Source of the DNA: Halococcus morrhuae DSM 1307
Lineage (GTDB): Archaea > Halobacteriota > Halobacteria > Halobacteriales > Halococcaceae
NCBI RefSeq assembly: GCF_000336695.1
Contig: NZ_AOMC01000091.1
Coordinates: 38,830 to 102,829, forward strand
Reading direction: 5' to 3'
Length of the DNA: 64,000 bases
This document shows, in pieces, positions 31,734 to 39,718 of this stretch. The notes beneath the pieces were generated by a model that made no database searches, had not been told where the DNA came from, and worked only from the letters and a program-made list of their open reading frames with translations. Numbering within the stretch: the first letter of the stretch is position 1; every line of letters begins with the position of its first letter. Both the position numbers and the translations under genes were made by a program.

Positions 31734-32156
31734 TCACTCCTCGCGGAGGGTGGCAAGCGCCGTGCTCGCGTCGGCGGTCGTCCGATAGCCGCGCTCGCCG
31801 GCGACCTCACAGGGTTCGATCAGTTCGGCTGCTCGGAACTCCCCGCAGAGACCGTGGAGATCGCTTTCACAGAGATCGTATCCCAGAAGGTCGCGGACCG
31901 CGACCGGCCCCCGAGCATCGATTTCGCGGAGCAGTCCGAGCGCACGATTATTGGGTACGGCGCTCATCAGCCGGCGAACCGGTTCCGGAATCGCGCTGGC
32001 GGCCGTGTCGAGCGCCGACTCATCGGGGAGTGTTTCGAGGCGTTCGGTGGCGAGGCTGCGTTCCTCGCCGGTCGCGGGATCGCGCACACGACTGGATTCG
32101 CCGGAACGACGGACGAGGAGATAGCGGTCGCCGTCATCGGTACGAACGGTCTGCAT
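31734..32156 (-). CDS. Winged-helix-like haloarchaeal protein (140 aa)
   Basis: A small protein with an N-terminal beta-rich part (MQTVRTDDGDRYLLVRRSGE) and a C-terminal half that reads as a winged helix (NNRALGLLREIDARGPVAVR, then DLLGYDLCESDLHGLCGEFR and AAELIEPCEVAGERGYRTT). This is a plausible DNA-binding or transcription-related protein, uncharacterised. It starts 24 bases after the stop of the small membrane protein gene on the same strand, so they may be one operon divergent from polB. Confidence 0.7.
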   Translation of the reverse strand: MQTVRTDDGDRYLLVRRSGESSRVRDPATGEERSLATERLETLPDESALDTAASAIPEPVRRLMSAVPNNRALGLLREIDARGPVAVRDLLGYDLCESDLHGLCGEFRAAELIEPCEVAGERGYRTTADASTALATLREE

Positions 32157-32180
32157 GTCGCCGTTTGGAACCGCGTCCCG

Positions 32181-32528
32181 TTAGCGGTTCTGATGGGCTC
32201 GGTAGCGGCGATAGCCCGAGAGCAGCGCCACGACCCCGAGGGCGATCGCGGTCGCGCCGAGTTGCCACTGGCCCCGAAAGACGGCGACCATGAGGCCGAG
32301 GGAAACCGCGAACAGGCCGATATTGACCGCGACGACCGCACCCCAGAACGCTCGCGCCAGCCCCGGCGGCACGTCGGTGTCGCCGATCTCGGGGATCGAG
32401 ACCGATGGGATGTTTTCCGTCGCGTCGGGAACCGAAACCGACGGGATATCGGGGCCGTATTCGGCTTCGGGGTCCGGCTCGTCCGGTTCGAACCGGTCGA
32501 TCGAGCCGTCGACGGGATCGTCGGACAC
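32181..32528 (-). CDS. Small membrane protein divergent from polB (115 aa)
   Basis: A 115-residue protein with an acidic, Pro/Ser-rich N-terminal half (PDIPSVSVPDATENIPSVSI, an imperfect IPSVS repeat) and two membrane helices (AFWGAVVAVNIGLFAVSLGL and LGATAIALGVVALLSGY). The GTG at 32528 is the only sensible start. It overlaps a perfect 16 bp palindrome. Conserved-looking in haloarchaea, unnamed. Transcribed away from polB, 90 bases apart. Confidence 0.68.
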   Translation of the reverse strand: MSDDPVDGSIDRFEPDEPDPEAEYGPDIPSVSVPDATENIPSVSIPEIGDTDVPPGLARAFWGAVVAVNIGLFAVSLGLMVAVFRGQWQLGATAIALGVVALLSGYRRYRAHQNR

Positions 32529-32542
32529 GATATCGATATCGT
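32527..32542. promoter_or_regulatory. Perfect 16 bp palindrome in the polB divergent promoter
   Basis: ACGATATCGATATCGT is its own reverse complement and covers the GTG start of the minus-strand gene, about 50 bases before the polB TATA box. It could be an operator; chance cannot be excluded. Confidence 0.4.
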
Positions 32543-32590
32543 GCCGTCGTGAACAACCGTGTTTCGGTTCGTCGCGGACGACCGCCGGTG

Positions 32591-32597
32591 TTTTTAC
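32591..32597 (+). promoter_or_regulatory. TATA box of polB
   Basis: TTTTTAC lies with its centre about 25 bases before the ATG at 32619, which supports that start and a leaderless transcript. Confidence 0.55.
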
Positions 32598-32618
32598 CGG
32601 CGGTGGCGAATGACGGTC

Positions 32619-35351
32619 ATGACCGGGACCGACGCCACACAGCAGGCGACGCTTGGGGACAGCGCCGCCGACGAGACGGCGGCCGCGGGGACGGCGGCAG
32701 CGGCGGCGCGGACGGTCGCCGGCGACGGCGGCGACGAGGCCGAACTCGTCGATCCGAGCGCCCGTCGCTACCCCGACCCCGACGGAACGCTCGACCTCGC
32801 CGTCACGCAGGTCGACTACACCATCGAGGGATCGGGCAAAAAGGAAACGCCGATCATCCACGTCTTCGGGCGAACCGAAGAAGGCGAGGCCGAGCACGTC
32901 CGCGTCCACGGCTTTCGCCCGTACTTCTACGCGCCGACGGCGAACATGGATGGCGAGTTCGACCACGACCGCATCACCGGCTCGGAAGCGACCGACGAGA
33001 ACGGTGAGCCCTACGAAAGCATCCGTGGCGAGAAACTCACCAAGGTGTTCGGCCAGACGCCCCGCGACGTCGGCCAGATCCGCGATCGGTTCGATCACTA
33101 CGAGGCGGATATCCTCTTCCCGAACCGGTTTCTCATCGACAAGGACATCGGCGGCGGCGTTCGCGTACCTGTCCGCCGCGCGAGCGACGACGCACTCGTC
33201 GTTCCCCACGAGGAGGTCGAAGCGACCGAGATGGAAGCCGACGCGCGTGTCTGCACCTTCGATATCGAGGTCGACGACCGCTCGGGCTTCCCCGAGGACG
33301 GCGAGGAGACGATCATCTGTCTGTCGAGTCACGACTCGCGCACCGACGAGTACATCGTCTGGCTCTACGAGGCCAGCGACGGGATCGGCCCCGACGAACT
33401 CGACGGGTACGAGGGGATCGAAGACGAGATCGACGCCATCGTCAACTGCTACGGGAGCGAAGAGGCGATGCTCGCCGCGTTTCTGGACTACATCGACGAC
33501 ACCGATCCCGATATTCTGACTGGCTGGAACTTCACCGATTTCGACGCGCCCTATCTCCTCGATCGGCTGGAGGTACTCGGCGGGGCCGACTGCGAGAGCC
33601 ACGATCTCGATCCGAACCGACTCTCGCGGGTGAACGAGGTCTGGCGCTCGGACTGGCAGGGCCCCGACGTCAAGGGCCGAGTCGTCTTCGACCTGCTCTA
33701 CGCCTACCAGCGCACGCAGTTCTCCGAGCTCGACTCCTACCGACTCGATGCCGTCGGCGAGGTCGAGCTCGGCGTCGGCAAGGAGCGGTATGCGGGCTCG
33801 ATCGGCGATCTCTGGGAGGAGAACCCCGAACGGCTGCTCGAATACAACCTTCGCGACGTCGAACTCTGCGTCGAGATCGACCGCCAGCAGGACGTGATCC
33901 CGTTCTGGCAGGAGGTCGCTTCGTTCGTGGGCTGCAAGCTCGAAGACGCCACGACGCCGGGTGACACGGTCGACATGTACGTCCTCCACGAGGCCCACGG
34001 GAAGTTCGCGCTCCCGTCGAAGGGCCAGCAGGAGGCGGAGGACTACGAGGGCGGCGCGGTGTTCGAGCCCATTACGGGCGTCCGTGAGATGGTGGCGGTG
34101 CTCGACCTCAAGAGTCTCTATCCGATGTGTATGGTCACGACGAACGCGAGCCCGGAGACGAAAGTCGACCCCGAGCGCTACGACGGCGAGACCTATCACG
34201 CACCCAACGGCACGCACTTCCGAAAGAAGCCGGACGGGATCATCCGGGAGATGGTCGACGAGCTGCTCGCCGAGCGCGACGAGAAGAAGGCCCGACGAGC
34301 CGACCACAGCCCGGGCAGCGGGGCCTACGAGCGCTTCGATCGTCAGCAGTCCGCCGTCAAGGTCATCATGAACTCCCTCTACGGGGTGCTCGGCTGGGAA
34401 CGGTTCCGCCTCTACGACCGCGAGATGGGCGCGGCCGTGACCGCGACCGGGCGTGAGGTCATCGAACACACCGAAAACGCTGCAAACGAACTGAACTATC
34501 AAGTTGCTTATGGTGACACTGACAGCGTCATGCTCGAACTCGGCGGCGACGTCGCCAAGGAGTCGGCCATCGAGCAGGCCGGTACCATCGAAGGACACAT
34601 CAACGACTCCTACGACGCCTTCGCCAGCGAGCAGTTGGGAGCCGACAACCATCGCTTCGAGATCGAGTTCGAGAAGCTCTACCGACGGTTCTTCCAAGCG
34701 GGCAAGAAGAAACGCTACGCTGGCCACATCGTCTGGAAGGAGGGCCAGGACGTCGACGACGTCGACATCACGGGCTTCGAATACAAGCGCTCGGATATCG
34801 CACCGATCACCAAGAACGTCCAGCACGAGGTGATCGACCGTATCGTCCACGGTGAGGATCTGGACGACGTCAAACGCTACGTCCGGGGGGTCATCGAACG
34901 GTTTGAGGACGGCGACGTGGACATCGACGAGGTCGGCGTCCCCGGCGGGATCGGCAAACGACTCGGCAACTACGACACCGACACCGCACAGGTCCGCGGC
35001 GCGAAATACGCGAACCTCCTACTGGGCACGAACTTCCAGCGCGGCAGCAAACCCAAACGGCTCTATCTCGACCGCGTCGACGACCGTTTCTTCCAACGCA
35101 TCGAATCCGACCAGCCGGAGATCGCCGAGGACGACCTCTACCGTGAGTTCAAGCGCGACGTGAGCAACGGCGACGGCGTCATCTGCTTCGAGTACGCCGA
35201 CCAGATTCCCGACGAGTTCGCCATCGACTGGCCGAAGATGCTCGACAAGACGCTCAAAGGTCCGATCGCGCGCGTGCTCGAAGCGCTCGACATCTCCTGG
35301 GACGAGGTCAAATCCGGCCAGACACAGACCGGGCTCGGGAGCTTCACCTGA
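32619..35351 (+). CDS. polB: Family B DNA polymerase (PolB), intein-free
   Basis: The replicative/repair family B polymerase, 910 residues. The 3'-5' exonuclease has FDIE at 214-217 and TGWNFTDFDAPYL. Polymerase motifs: SLYP at 499-502 (A), K..MNSLYG with Asn585 (B) and YGDTDS from 631 (C). The first ~40 residues are Ala/Thr-rich and variable. ATG 32619 is preferred over 32610 because of the TATA spacing. None of the three known intein sites is occupied, but codons 621-634 around motif C (34479-34520) are mostly A/T-ending (GCT, GCA, TAT, CAA, GTT, GCT, TAT, GGT, ACT), unlike the rest of the gene. Confidence 0.95.
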   Translation: MTGTDATQQATLGDSAADETAAAGTAAAAARTVAGDGGDEAELVDPSARRYPDPDGTLDLAVTQVDYTIEGSGKKETPIIHVFGRTEEGEAEHVRVHGFRPYFYAPTANMDGEFDHDRITGSEATDENGEPYESIRGEKLTKVFGQTPRDVGQIRDRFDHYEADILFPNRFLIDKDIGGGVRVPVRRASDDALVVPHEEVEATEMEADARVCTFDIEVDDRSGFPEDGEETIICLSSHDSRTDEYIVWLYEASDGIGPDELDGYEGIEDEIDAIVNCYGSEEAMLAAFLDYIDDTDPDILTGWNFTDFDAPYLLDRLEVLGGADCESHDLDPNRLSRVNEVWRSDWQGPDVKGRVVFDLLYAYQRTQFSELDSYRLDAVGEVELGVGKERYAGSIGDLWEENPERLLEYNLRDVELCVEIDRQQDVIPFWQEVASFVGCKLEDATTPGDTVDMYVLHEAHGKFALPSKGQQEAEDYEGGAVFEPITGVREMVAVLDLKSLYPMCMVTTNASPETKVDPERYDGETYHAPNGTHFRKKPDGIIREMVDELLAERDEKKARRADHSPGSGAYERFDRQQSAVKVIMNSLYGVLGWERFRLYDREMGAAVTATGREVIEHTENAANELNYQVAYGDTDSVMLELGGDVAKESAIEQAGTIEGHINDSYDAFASEQLGADNHRFEIEFEKLYRRFFQAGKKKRYAGHIVWKEGQDVDDVDITGFEYKRSDIAPITKNVQHEVIDRIVHGEDLDDVKRYVRGVIERFEDGDVDIDEVGVPGGIGKRLGNYDTDTAQVRGAKYANLLLGTNFQRGSKPKRLYLDRVDDRFFQRIESDQPEIAEDDLYREFKRDVSNGDGVICFEYADQIPDEFAIDWPKMLDKTLKGPIARVLEALDISWDEVKSGQTQTGLGSFT

Positions 35352-35409
35352 ACCTTTTTACTGCGGGGGATCGCGCCCTGCGGGCGCTCAACCCCTTGCA
35401 AAAAGGTTC
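35350..35409. terminator. Long inverted repeat overlapping the polB stop codon
   Basis: GAACCTTTTT (35350-35359) and AAAAAGGTTC (35400-35409) form a perfect 10 bp stem. Inside are GCGCCC-TGC-GGGCGC and GGGG/CCCC pairs, so the whole element folds strongly. The outer stem includes two bases of the polB stop codon. T-runs on both strands fit a bidirectional terminator between polB and the convergent Nramp-like gene; similar elements recur in haloarchaea. Confidence 0.65.
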
Positions 35410-35455
35410 ATCAAAAACTCCCGCTCGTTCCCTCCGGTCACTCGCGGCGAACCGC

Positions 35456-35470
35456 GCTCACTCCGTTCGC
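35456..35470 (-). repeat. Dispersed 15-mer GCGAACGGAGTGAGC (copy 2, inverted)
   Basis: GCTCACTCCGTTCGC is the exact reverse complement of the 15-mer at 6272-6286. It lies in the 200-base gap between polB and the Nramp-like gene. Confidence 0.6.
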
Positions 35471-35554
35471 GCGGACACTACCCGCTCACCGCGACGCACA
35501 GCACCGCGTGTGCCCTCATTTTTGGAGAACAATCGACAATCGGTTCAGTGGGAA

Positions 35555-36796
35555 CTACAGAAGCGTGCTGAGTTCGTTCGCCAGCAGGACGATGAACAGG
35601 AGGGCGCTGGCGGTCAGCAGCGTGTTGAACACCATCCCGTTCCTGTGCGCAGCGGCCACGCGGTCGGAGTTGAGCAGCAACAGGAGCGTGATGGCCAGAA
35701 ACGGCATGAAGACCGCGCCGAGCACGCCGTAGATGATGATTATGAAGACCGGCTCACCGAGGAAATGCAGCAGTAGCGGTGGGAACGTCAGCCAGAGTAC
35801 GTAGAACGTGTAGGCGCGGGTGTCCCGAAGCTGATCGGCCTCGACCGGGTTCGAGGAAAATTCGCCCACGAAGTCGGCGAACAGGTACGAGACGCCGTGC
35901 CACGTGCCGAGCAACGACGTGAACGAGGCCGACCAGAAGCCGATCAGGAAGGCATACCGGAGCACAGGGTGGAGCTGGTTTCCGAGGTTGTCGGCCAGCG
36001 CGACCAGTCCATCCTCGCCGGAGACGCTCGCGCCGGTGCCGTAGAGCAGCGCCGCGCTCATGACGATCAACGCGATGACGAACAGCCCGGTGATGAGATA
36101 GGCCGAGGAGGCATCGCGGCGCATCACCGGGATGTAGTTCGGGCTGTCCCAGTCCTTCTCGGCGAGCCAGTAGCCGTAGGACGCCATCGTGATCGTCCCA
36201 CCCGTGCCGCCGATGAGCCCGAGCGCGTAGACGATCGATCCCTCCGGCAGCGCGGGGACGCCGGTCCCGATGATTGCACCGAGCTGGGGGAGTACGGCGA
36301 TCGCGGAGCCGATGACGGTGACGACCATCAACACGATGAAGACCGTGATCACGTTCTCGAACGTCTCGTAGCGGTTGGCCAGCACCAACACGGCTCCGAG
36401 AATCGGGTGGGCGACCAGGTAGATCCAGAACGGTATCGCCGGGAAGAGGGCATTGGCCGCGAGCGACGCCGACGAACTGACCGCAGCGCCGTAGACAAAC
36501 CCCCACAGAAGGGAGTAGCCACCGAAGAAGCCGCTCGCCCACCGCCCCAGCGAGTGGATCCCTTCGAGGATGGTTTCGTCAGTTGCCAAGTGATAGCGTC
36601 CAACACCCTCGTTCAGTGCGAATTTGATAACGATGCCGACGAGCACCGCCCAGATGAAGTTCAATCCGTATCGGTTGCCCGCAACGAGTCCGGCCGCGAG
36701 GTCACCGGCACCCACGCCAGTCGCAGCGACGAGCAAGCCGGGCCCAATCAGCGACCATTCCGGTTCGTCAGATGAATCGTCCGTGTGAGCACTCAT
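35555..36796 (-). CDS. Nramp-related metal transporter, divergent
   Basis: A 413-residue membrane protein with eleven helices, related to Nramp divalent-metal transporters. The N-terminus is WSLIGPGLLVAATGVGAGDL. Canonical Nramps bind metal with DPGN in helix 1 and MPH in helix 6; here helix 1 has GVGAGDL and helix 6 GGTGGTITMASYGYW, so both motifs are missing. It therefore belongs to the divergent Nramp-related clade, some of whose members move Mg2+ or other substrates. ATG 36796 is supported by a TATA box (GGATAAATC, 36823-36831) about 31 bases upstream. Confidence 0.82.
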   Translation of the reverse strand: MSAHTDDSSDEPEWSLIGPGLLVAATGVGAGDLAAGLVAGNRYGLNFIWAVLVGIVIKFALNEGVGRYHLATDETILEGIHSLGRWASGFFGGYSLLWGFVYGAAVSSSASLAANALFPAIPFWIYLVAHPILGAVLVLANRYETFENVITVFIVLMVVTVIGSAIAVLPQLGAIIGTGVPALPEGSIVYALGLIGGTGGTITMASYGYWLAEKDWDSPNYIPVMRRDASSAYLITGLFVIALIVMSAALLYGTGASVSGEDGLVALADNLGNQLHPVLRYAFLIGFWSASFTSLLGTWHGVSYLFADFVGEFSSNPVEADQLRDTRAYTFYVLWLTFPPLLLHFLGEPVFIIIIYGVLGAVFMPFLAITLLLLLNSDRVAAAHRNGMVFNTLLTASALLFIVLLANELSTLL

Positions 36797-36822
36797 CGAG
36801 TGTACAGCGGGTCGTGGCTATC

Positions 36823-36831
36823 GGATAAATC
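36823..36831 (-). promoter_or_regulatory. TATA box of the Nramp-like gene
   Basis: On the minus strand GATTTATCC is centred about 31 bases before the ATG at 36796. Confidence 0.55.
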
Positions 36832-36923
36832 TAGCTGTGGTCGATCGGATAACTGTAAGTCCTTCGATCGTTGTTTTCACGAACGGTGTGGCGATTTGTG
36901 GCACTCACCCCGAGATCGGTTTC

Positions 36924-37406
36924 CTACTGCTCGGTCGCTGGCACACCAGCAACCGTCGCGCCCGCTGGAACGTCCTCGGCCACGAGCGAGTTCGCAGCCA
37001 CGCGCGCGTCGGCACCGATCTCGACACCCGGCAGGACGATCGCCCCCGCGCCGACCATCGCGCGCTCGCCGACGACGACCTCGCCGGTTCGATACTCGTC
37101 CTGAAGGAATTCGTGACAGAGCAGGGTCGCGTCGTAGCCCACGATAGCGTCCTCCCGGAGGGTGATCAGCTCCGGCCAGAAAACGTCGGGTGTGGCTTCG
37201 AGGCCCCACGAGACGCCCCGTTCGACGGTGACGCCGATGCGCCGGAGCGCCCAGTTCTTGAGTCGTAGCGATGGAGCGATGCGCGCGACGAGCACGAAAA
37301 CGTAGTTGTGCATGATCCGCAACGTGCTCTTCGCGTCGGGCCAGTGCCACAGCGAGTTCCGCCGTCCCGGCGTCGAATGGACCGACAGTCGGTCGTGACG
37401 GCCCAT
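36924..37406 (-). CDS. Hexapeptide-repeat acyltransferase
   Basis: A 160-residue left-handed beta-helix protein of the maltose/galactoside O-acetyltransferase type. After a helical N-terminus, hexapeptide repeats run from about 75 to 155: ITLREDAIVGYDATLLCHEF, VVVGERAMVGAGAIVLPGVE, and IGADARVAANSLVAEDVPAG. The catalytic-type His is in LLCHEF. Acetylates a sugar or small thiol-like substrate; not known which. Its ATG overlaps the purD stop (TGATG), so it is coupled to purine synthesis genes, which is unexplained. Confidence 0.82.
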   Translation of the reverse strand: MGRHDRLSVHSTPGRRNSLWHWPDAKSTLRIMHNYVFVLVARIAPSLRLKNWALRRIGVTVERGVSWGLEATPDVFWPELITLREDAIVGYDATLLCHEFLQDEYRTGEVVVGERAMVGAGAIVLPGVEIGADARVAANSLVAEDVPAGATVAGVPATEQ

Positions 37407-38701
37407 CAGCCCTCGTGGCCACGCAGCTCGGCCATGTGTTCGATGCGGGATTCGACGAGATCGGCCGTCCCGATATCCTCGCGCACCCGCAGCCCGTCCG
37501 TGTCGGCCGCGTCGAGCGCATCGGCCGCGATCTCCTCGGCCTCCTCGATGCTCTCGGCGACCCCGACGACCGCGAACGCCCGCGAGGTCGTCGTGTAGAT
37601 GCCGTCGTCGCGCTCGTCGACGCTCGCGTAGAACAACAGCGCGTCGCCTGCGCTCTCGGGGTCGATCCCGACTTTCGCACCCGCGTCAGGGTCTTCGGGA
37701 TAGCCTGCGGGCACGGCGTACTTGCAGACGGTCGCCCGCTCGTTGAAGGCGAGCTCGGGGAGGTCGCCGTCACGGGCCGCCGTGAGAACGTCGAGGAAGT
37801 CGGTGTCGAGGAGCGGCAGGGTGTTCATCGCCTCGGGATCGCCGAAGCGCGCGTTGAATTCGACGACTGTCGGCCCCTCTGCCGTGAGCATGAACTGGCC
37901 GTAGAGCACGCCCGTGTAGTCGTCGAGGGCGTCTACCGTCTCCTCGATGATCGACACGGCCGCGTCGTAGTCCGCCTCGGTCATGAACGGGAGTTCGCGT
38001 GTGGCGGCGCTGTAACTTCCCATCCCGCCCGTATTGGGCCCCTCGTCGCCCTCGTAGGCACGCTTGTGGTCCTGGACGGCCGGCGTCGTCCGCACTTCGC
38101 CGTCGGCCACGAACGCCTGCACGGTGAACTCCTCACCGACGAGACGCTCTTCGAGCACGACACGGTCGTAGTCCGACTCGCGGAGGTACTCCTTCGCCTC
38201 TTCAGGAGTGAGCTGCTCGCCGATGACGCGCACGCCCTTGCCGCCGGTGAGGCCGGCGGGTTTCACCACCAGATCGCCGTCGCTGTCGTCGATATGTTCG
38301 CAGGCCCGTTCCGTATCGTCGAACGTCGCGAACCCTGGGCAGCCGGGGATGTCGTGCTCGCGCATGAACCGGCGCTGATAGGCCTTGTCGGTCTCGATGC
38401 GTGCCGCGTCGGCCCGCGGACCGAACGGAAAAACCCCATTTTCGGCGAGCGCGTCGGCGACACCCGCCTGAAGCGGAGCCTCGGGGCCGACGACCGCGAG
38501 CGTCGCGTCGACTTCCTCGGCGTAGGCGACGACGGCCTGCGGGGTCGTCGTATCCAGGCTCTCGAACCCTGCCGCAAGATCGGCGATCCCCGGGTTCCGG
38601 GTGCCCGCACAGCCGTAGAGCTCCGCGTCGCTGTCGGCGAGGGCGCGCGCGATGGCGTGTTCGCGACCGCCGCCACCGACGAGAAGCACGGTCTCGTGCA
38701 T
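37406..38701 (-). CDS. purD: Phosphoribosylamine-glycine ligase (PurD)
   Basis: The second enzyme of de novo purine synthesis, joining glycine to phosphoribosylamine with ATP. At 431 residues it is of usual length. ATP-grasp landmarks are clear: VLLVGGGGREHAIARALA at the start, VVKPAGLTGGKGVRVIG, the family signature RFGDPEAMNTLPLL, and QDHKRAYEGDEGPNTGGMGS. It overlaps the downstream acyltransferase gene by one base. Confidence 0.95.
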   Translation of the reverse strand: MHETVLLVGGGGREHAIARALADSDAELYGCAGTRNPGIADLAAGFESLDTTTPQAVVAYAEEVDATLAVVGPEAPLQAGVADALAENGVFPFGPRADAARIETDKAYQRRFMREHDIPGCPGFATFDDTERACEHIDDSDGDLVVKPAGLTGGKGVRVIGEQLTPEEAKEYLRESDYDRVVLEERLVGEEFTVQAFVADGEVRTTPAVQDHKRAYEGDEGPNTGGMGSYSAATRELPFMTEADYDAAVSIIEETVDALDDYTGVLYGQFMLTAEGPTVVEFNARFGDPEAMNTLPLLDTDFLDVLTAARDGDLPELAFNERATVCKYAVPAGYPEDPDAGAKVGIDPESAGDALLFYASVDERDDGIYTTTSRAFAVVGVAESIEEAEEIAADALDAADTDGLRVREDIGTADLVESRIEHMAELRGHEG

Positions 38702-38800
38702 GTGCAGTGGGCCGGCGCGGGCGACCTAAGCGTTGTCCTTCACGGACTGGTTCGGATCGCGGGACGACGGATGGACCATCCGAGTGGACAGCAGAACGGC

Positions 38801-39616
38801 TCAGAGACCAATTTTCGTCGCGAGCTGCTCGTCGATTCCGCCGCCGATCTCGAAGAGGCGTCTCATCTCCTCGTCGGCAAGTTCGAAATCGAAGACATCG
38901 GCGTTCCGCTCGATGTGGTCGGGATTCGACGACCGCGGGATCGTCGCAACCATCGGCTGCTGGAGCAGCCACCGGAGCGCGATCTGTCGGACCGTCTTTC
39001 CGTGTGTCTCGGCAATGGCTGCGAGTTCCTCGTCTTCGAGCGCCGAGCCGAGCTTGAGCGGACTGTAGGCGGTGAGCAGTACGTCTTCGTCGATGCAGAA
39101 CGGGAGGAGATCGGGCTGATGGCTGGTGAGACTGTACTCGACCTGATTGGTGAAGATCGGTGCCGTCGAGTGCTCGATGGCGTTCCGTGTCTCCTCGACC
39201 GAGAAGTTCGAGACGCCGATATGGCGGACGGCTCCGTCTGCGACGAGTTCGTTCATCGCGTCGAGCGTCTCCTCGTGAGGGACGTTCTGCTCCGGCGAGT
39301 GGATGAGCAACAGATCGACGTACTCCATGTCGAGCCGGTCGAGGCTGGCGTGTGTCGAGTCGATGACCGCCTCGTGGGCGCGGTTGTCCCGTGTCAGTTT
39401 CGTCGTCACGAACAGCTCCTCGCGCGCGACGTCCGACTCGTCGACCGCCGCCCCGACCGCCGACTCGCTGTCGTACATCTGTGCGGTGTCGATATGTCGA
39501 TAGCCGGCCGCGAGCGCCGCCTCGACGGCCCGTTGGCGCTCCTCGTCGGTGTCCATGCCGGCGGTGCCGAAGCCGAGCGCGGGGACGTCCACACCACCGA
39601 CCGTGACGTGTCTCAT
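38801..39616 (-). CDS. Aldo/keto reductase
   Basis: A 271-residue NAD(P)H-dependent reductase of the AKR superfamily. The catalytic tetrad is complete: Asp43, Tyr48 (HIDTAQMYDSE), Lys73 (TTKL) and His106 (LLLIHSPE). VRHIGVSNFS and TIPRSSNPDHIERN (coenzyme phosphate loop) are standard. It resembles 2,5-diketo-gluconate-reductase-like AKRs that reduce aldehydes. Divergent from a small gene at 39719, with an inverted repeat in the shared promoter region. Confidence 0.92.
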   Translation of the reverse strand: MRHVTVGGVDVPALGFGTAGMDTDEERQRAVEAALAAGYRHIDTAQMYDSESAVGAAVDESDVAREELFVTTKLTRDNRAHEAVIDSTHASLDRLDMEYVDLLLIHSPEQNVPHEETLDAMNELVADGAVRHIGVSNFSVEETRNAIEHSTAPIFTNQVEYSLTSHQPDLLPFCIDEDVLLTAYSPLKLGSALEDEELAAIAETHGKTVRQIALRWLLQQPMVATIPRSSNPDHIERNADVFDFELADEEMRRLFEIGGGIDEQLATKIGL

Positions 39617-39659
39617 ACACCGGCATGGATGGCCACGGTCAAACGACTGTCGGGGACAA

Positions 39660-39688
39660 AACGGGGAAACGGAAGGGGGTTCCCCGTT
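39660..39688. promoter_or_regulatory. 9 bp inverted repeat upstream of the 95 aa gene
   Basis: AACGGGGAA (39660-39668) and TTCCCCGTT (39680-39688) are perfect inverted repeats with an 11-base spacer. They end one base before the TATA box of the plus-strand gene and lie between two divergent genes, an operator-like position. Confidence 0.5.
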
Positions 39689-39689
39689 G

Positions 39690-39696
39690 TTTATAC
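39690..39696 (+). promoter_or_regulatory. TATA box of the 95 aa gene
   Basis: TTTATAC is centred 26 bases before the ATG at 39719 and predicts a leaderless mRNA. Confidence 0.7.
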
Positions 39697-39718
39697 CGCT
39701 TGCCCGAGAGCCATCGGT

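Noticed and set aside
32181-34850. Very long open frame (889 codons) on the minus strand through polB
   Set aside because: GC-rich coding DNA leaves stop-free antisense frames. Its predicted product lacks domains, while polB on the other strand has all family motifs. Only the last 115 codons, with their own GTG start, look like a gene.
32619-35351. Intein in PolB
   Set aside because: All motif regions are continuous and the protein has the length of an intein-free polymerase; only a codon-use patch remains as a hint.
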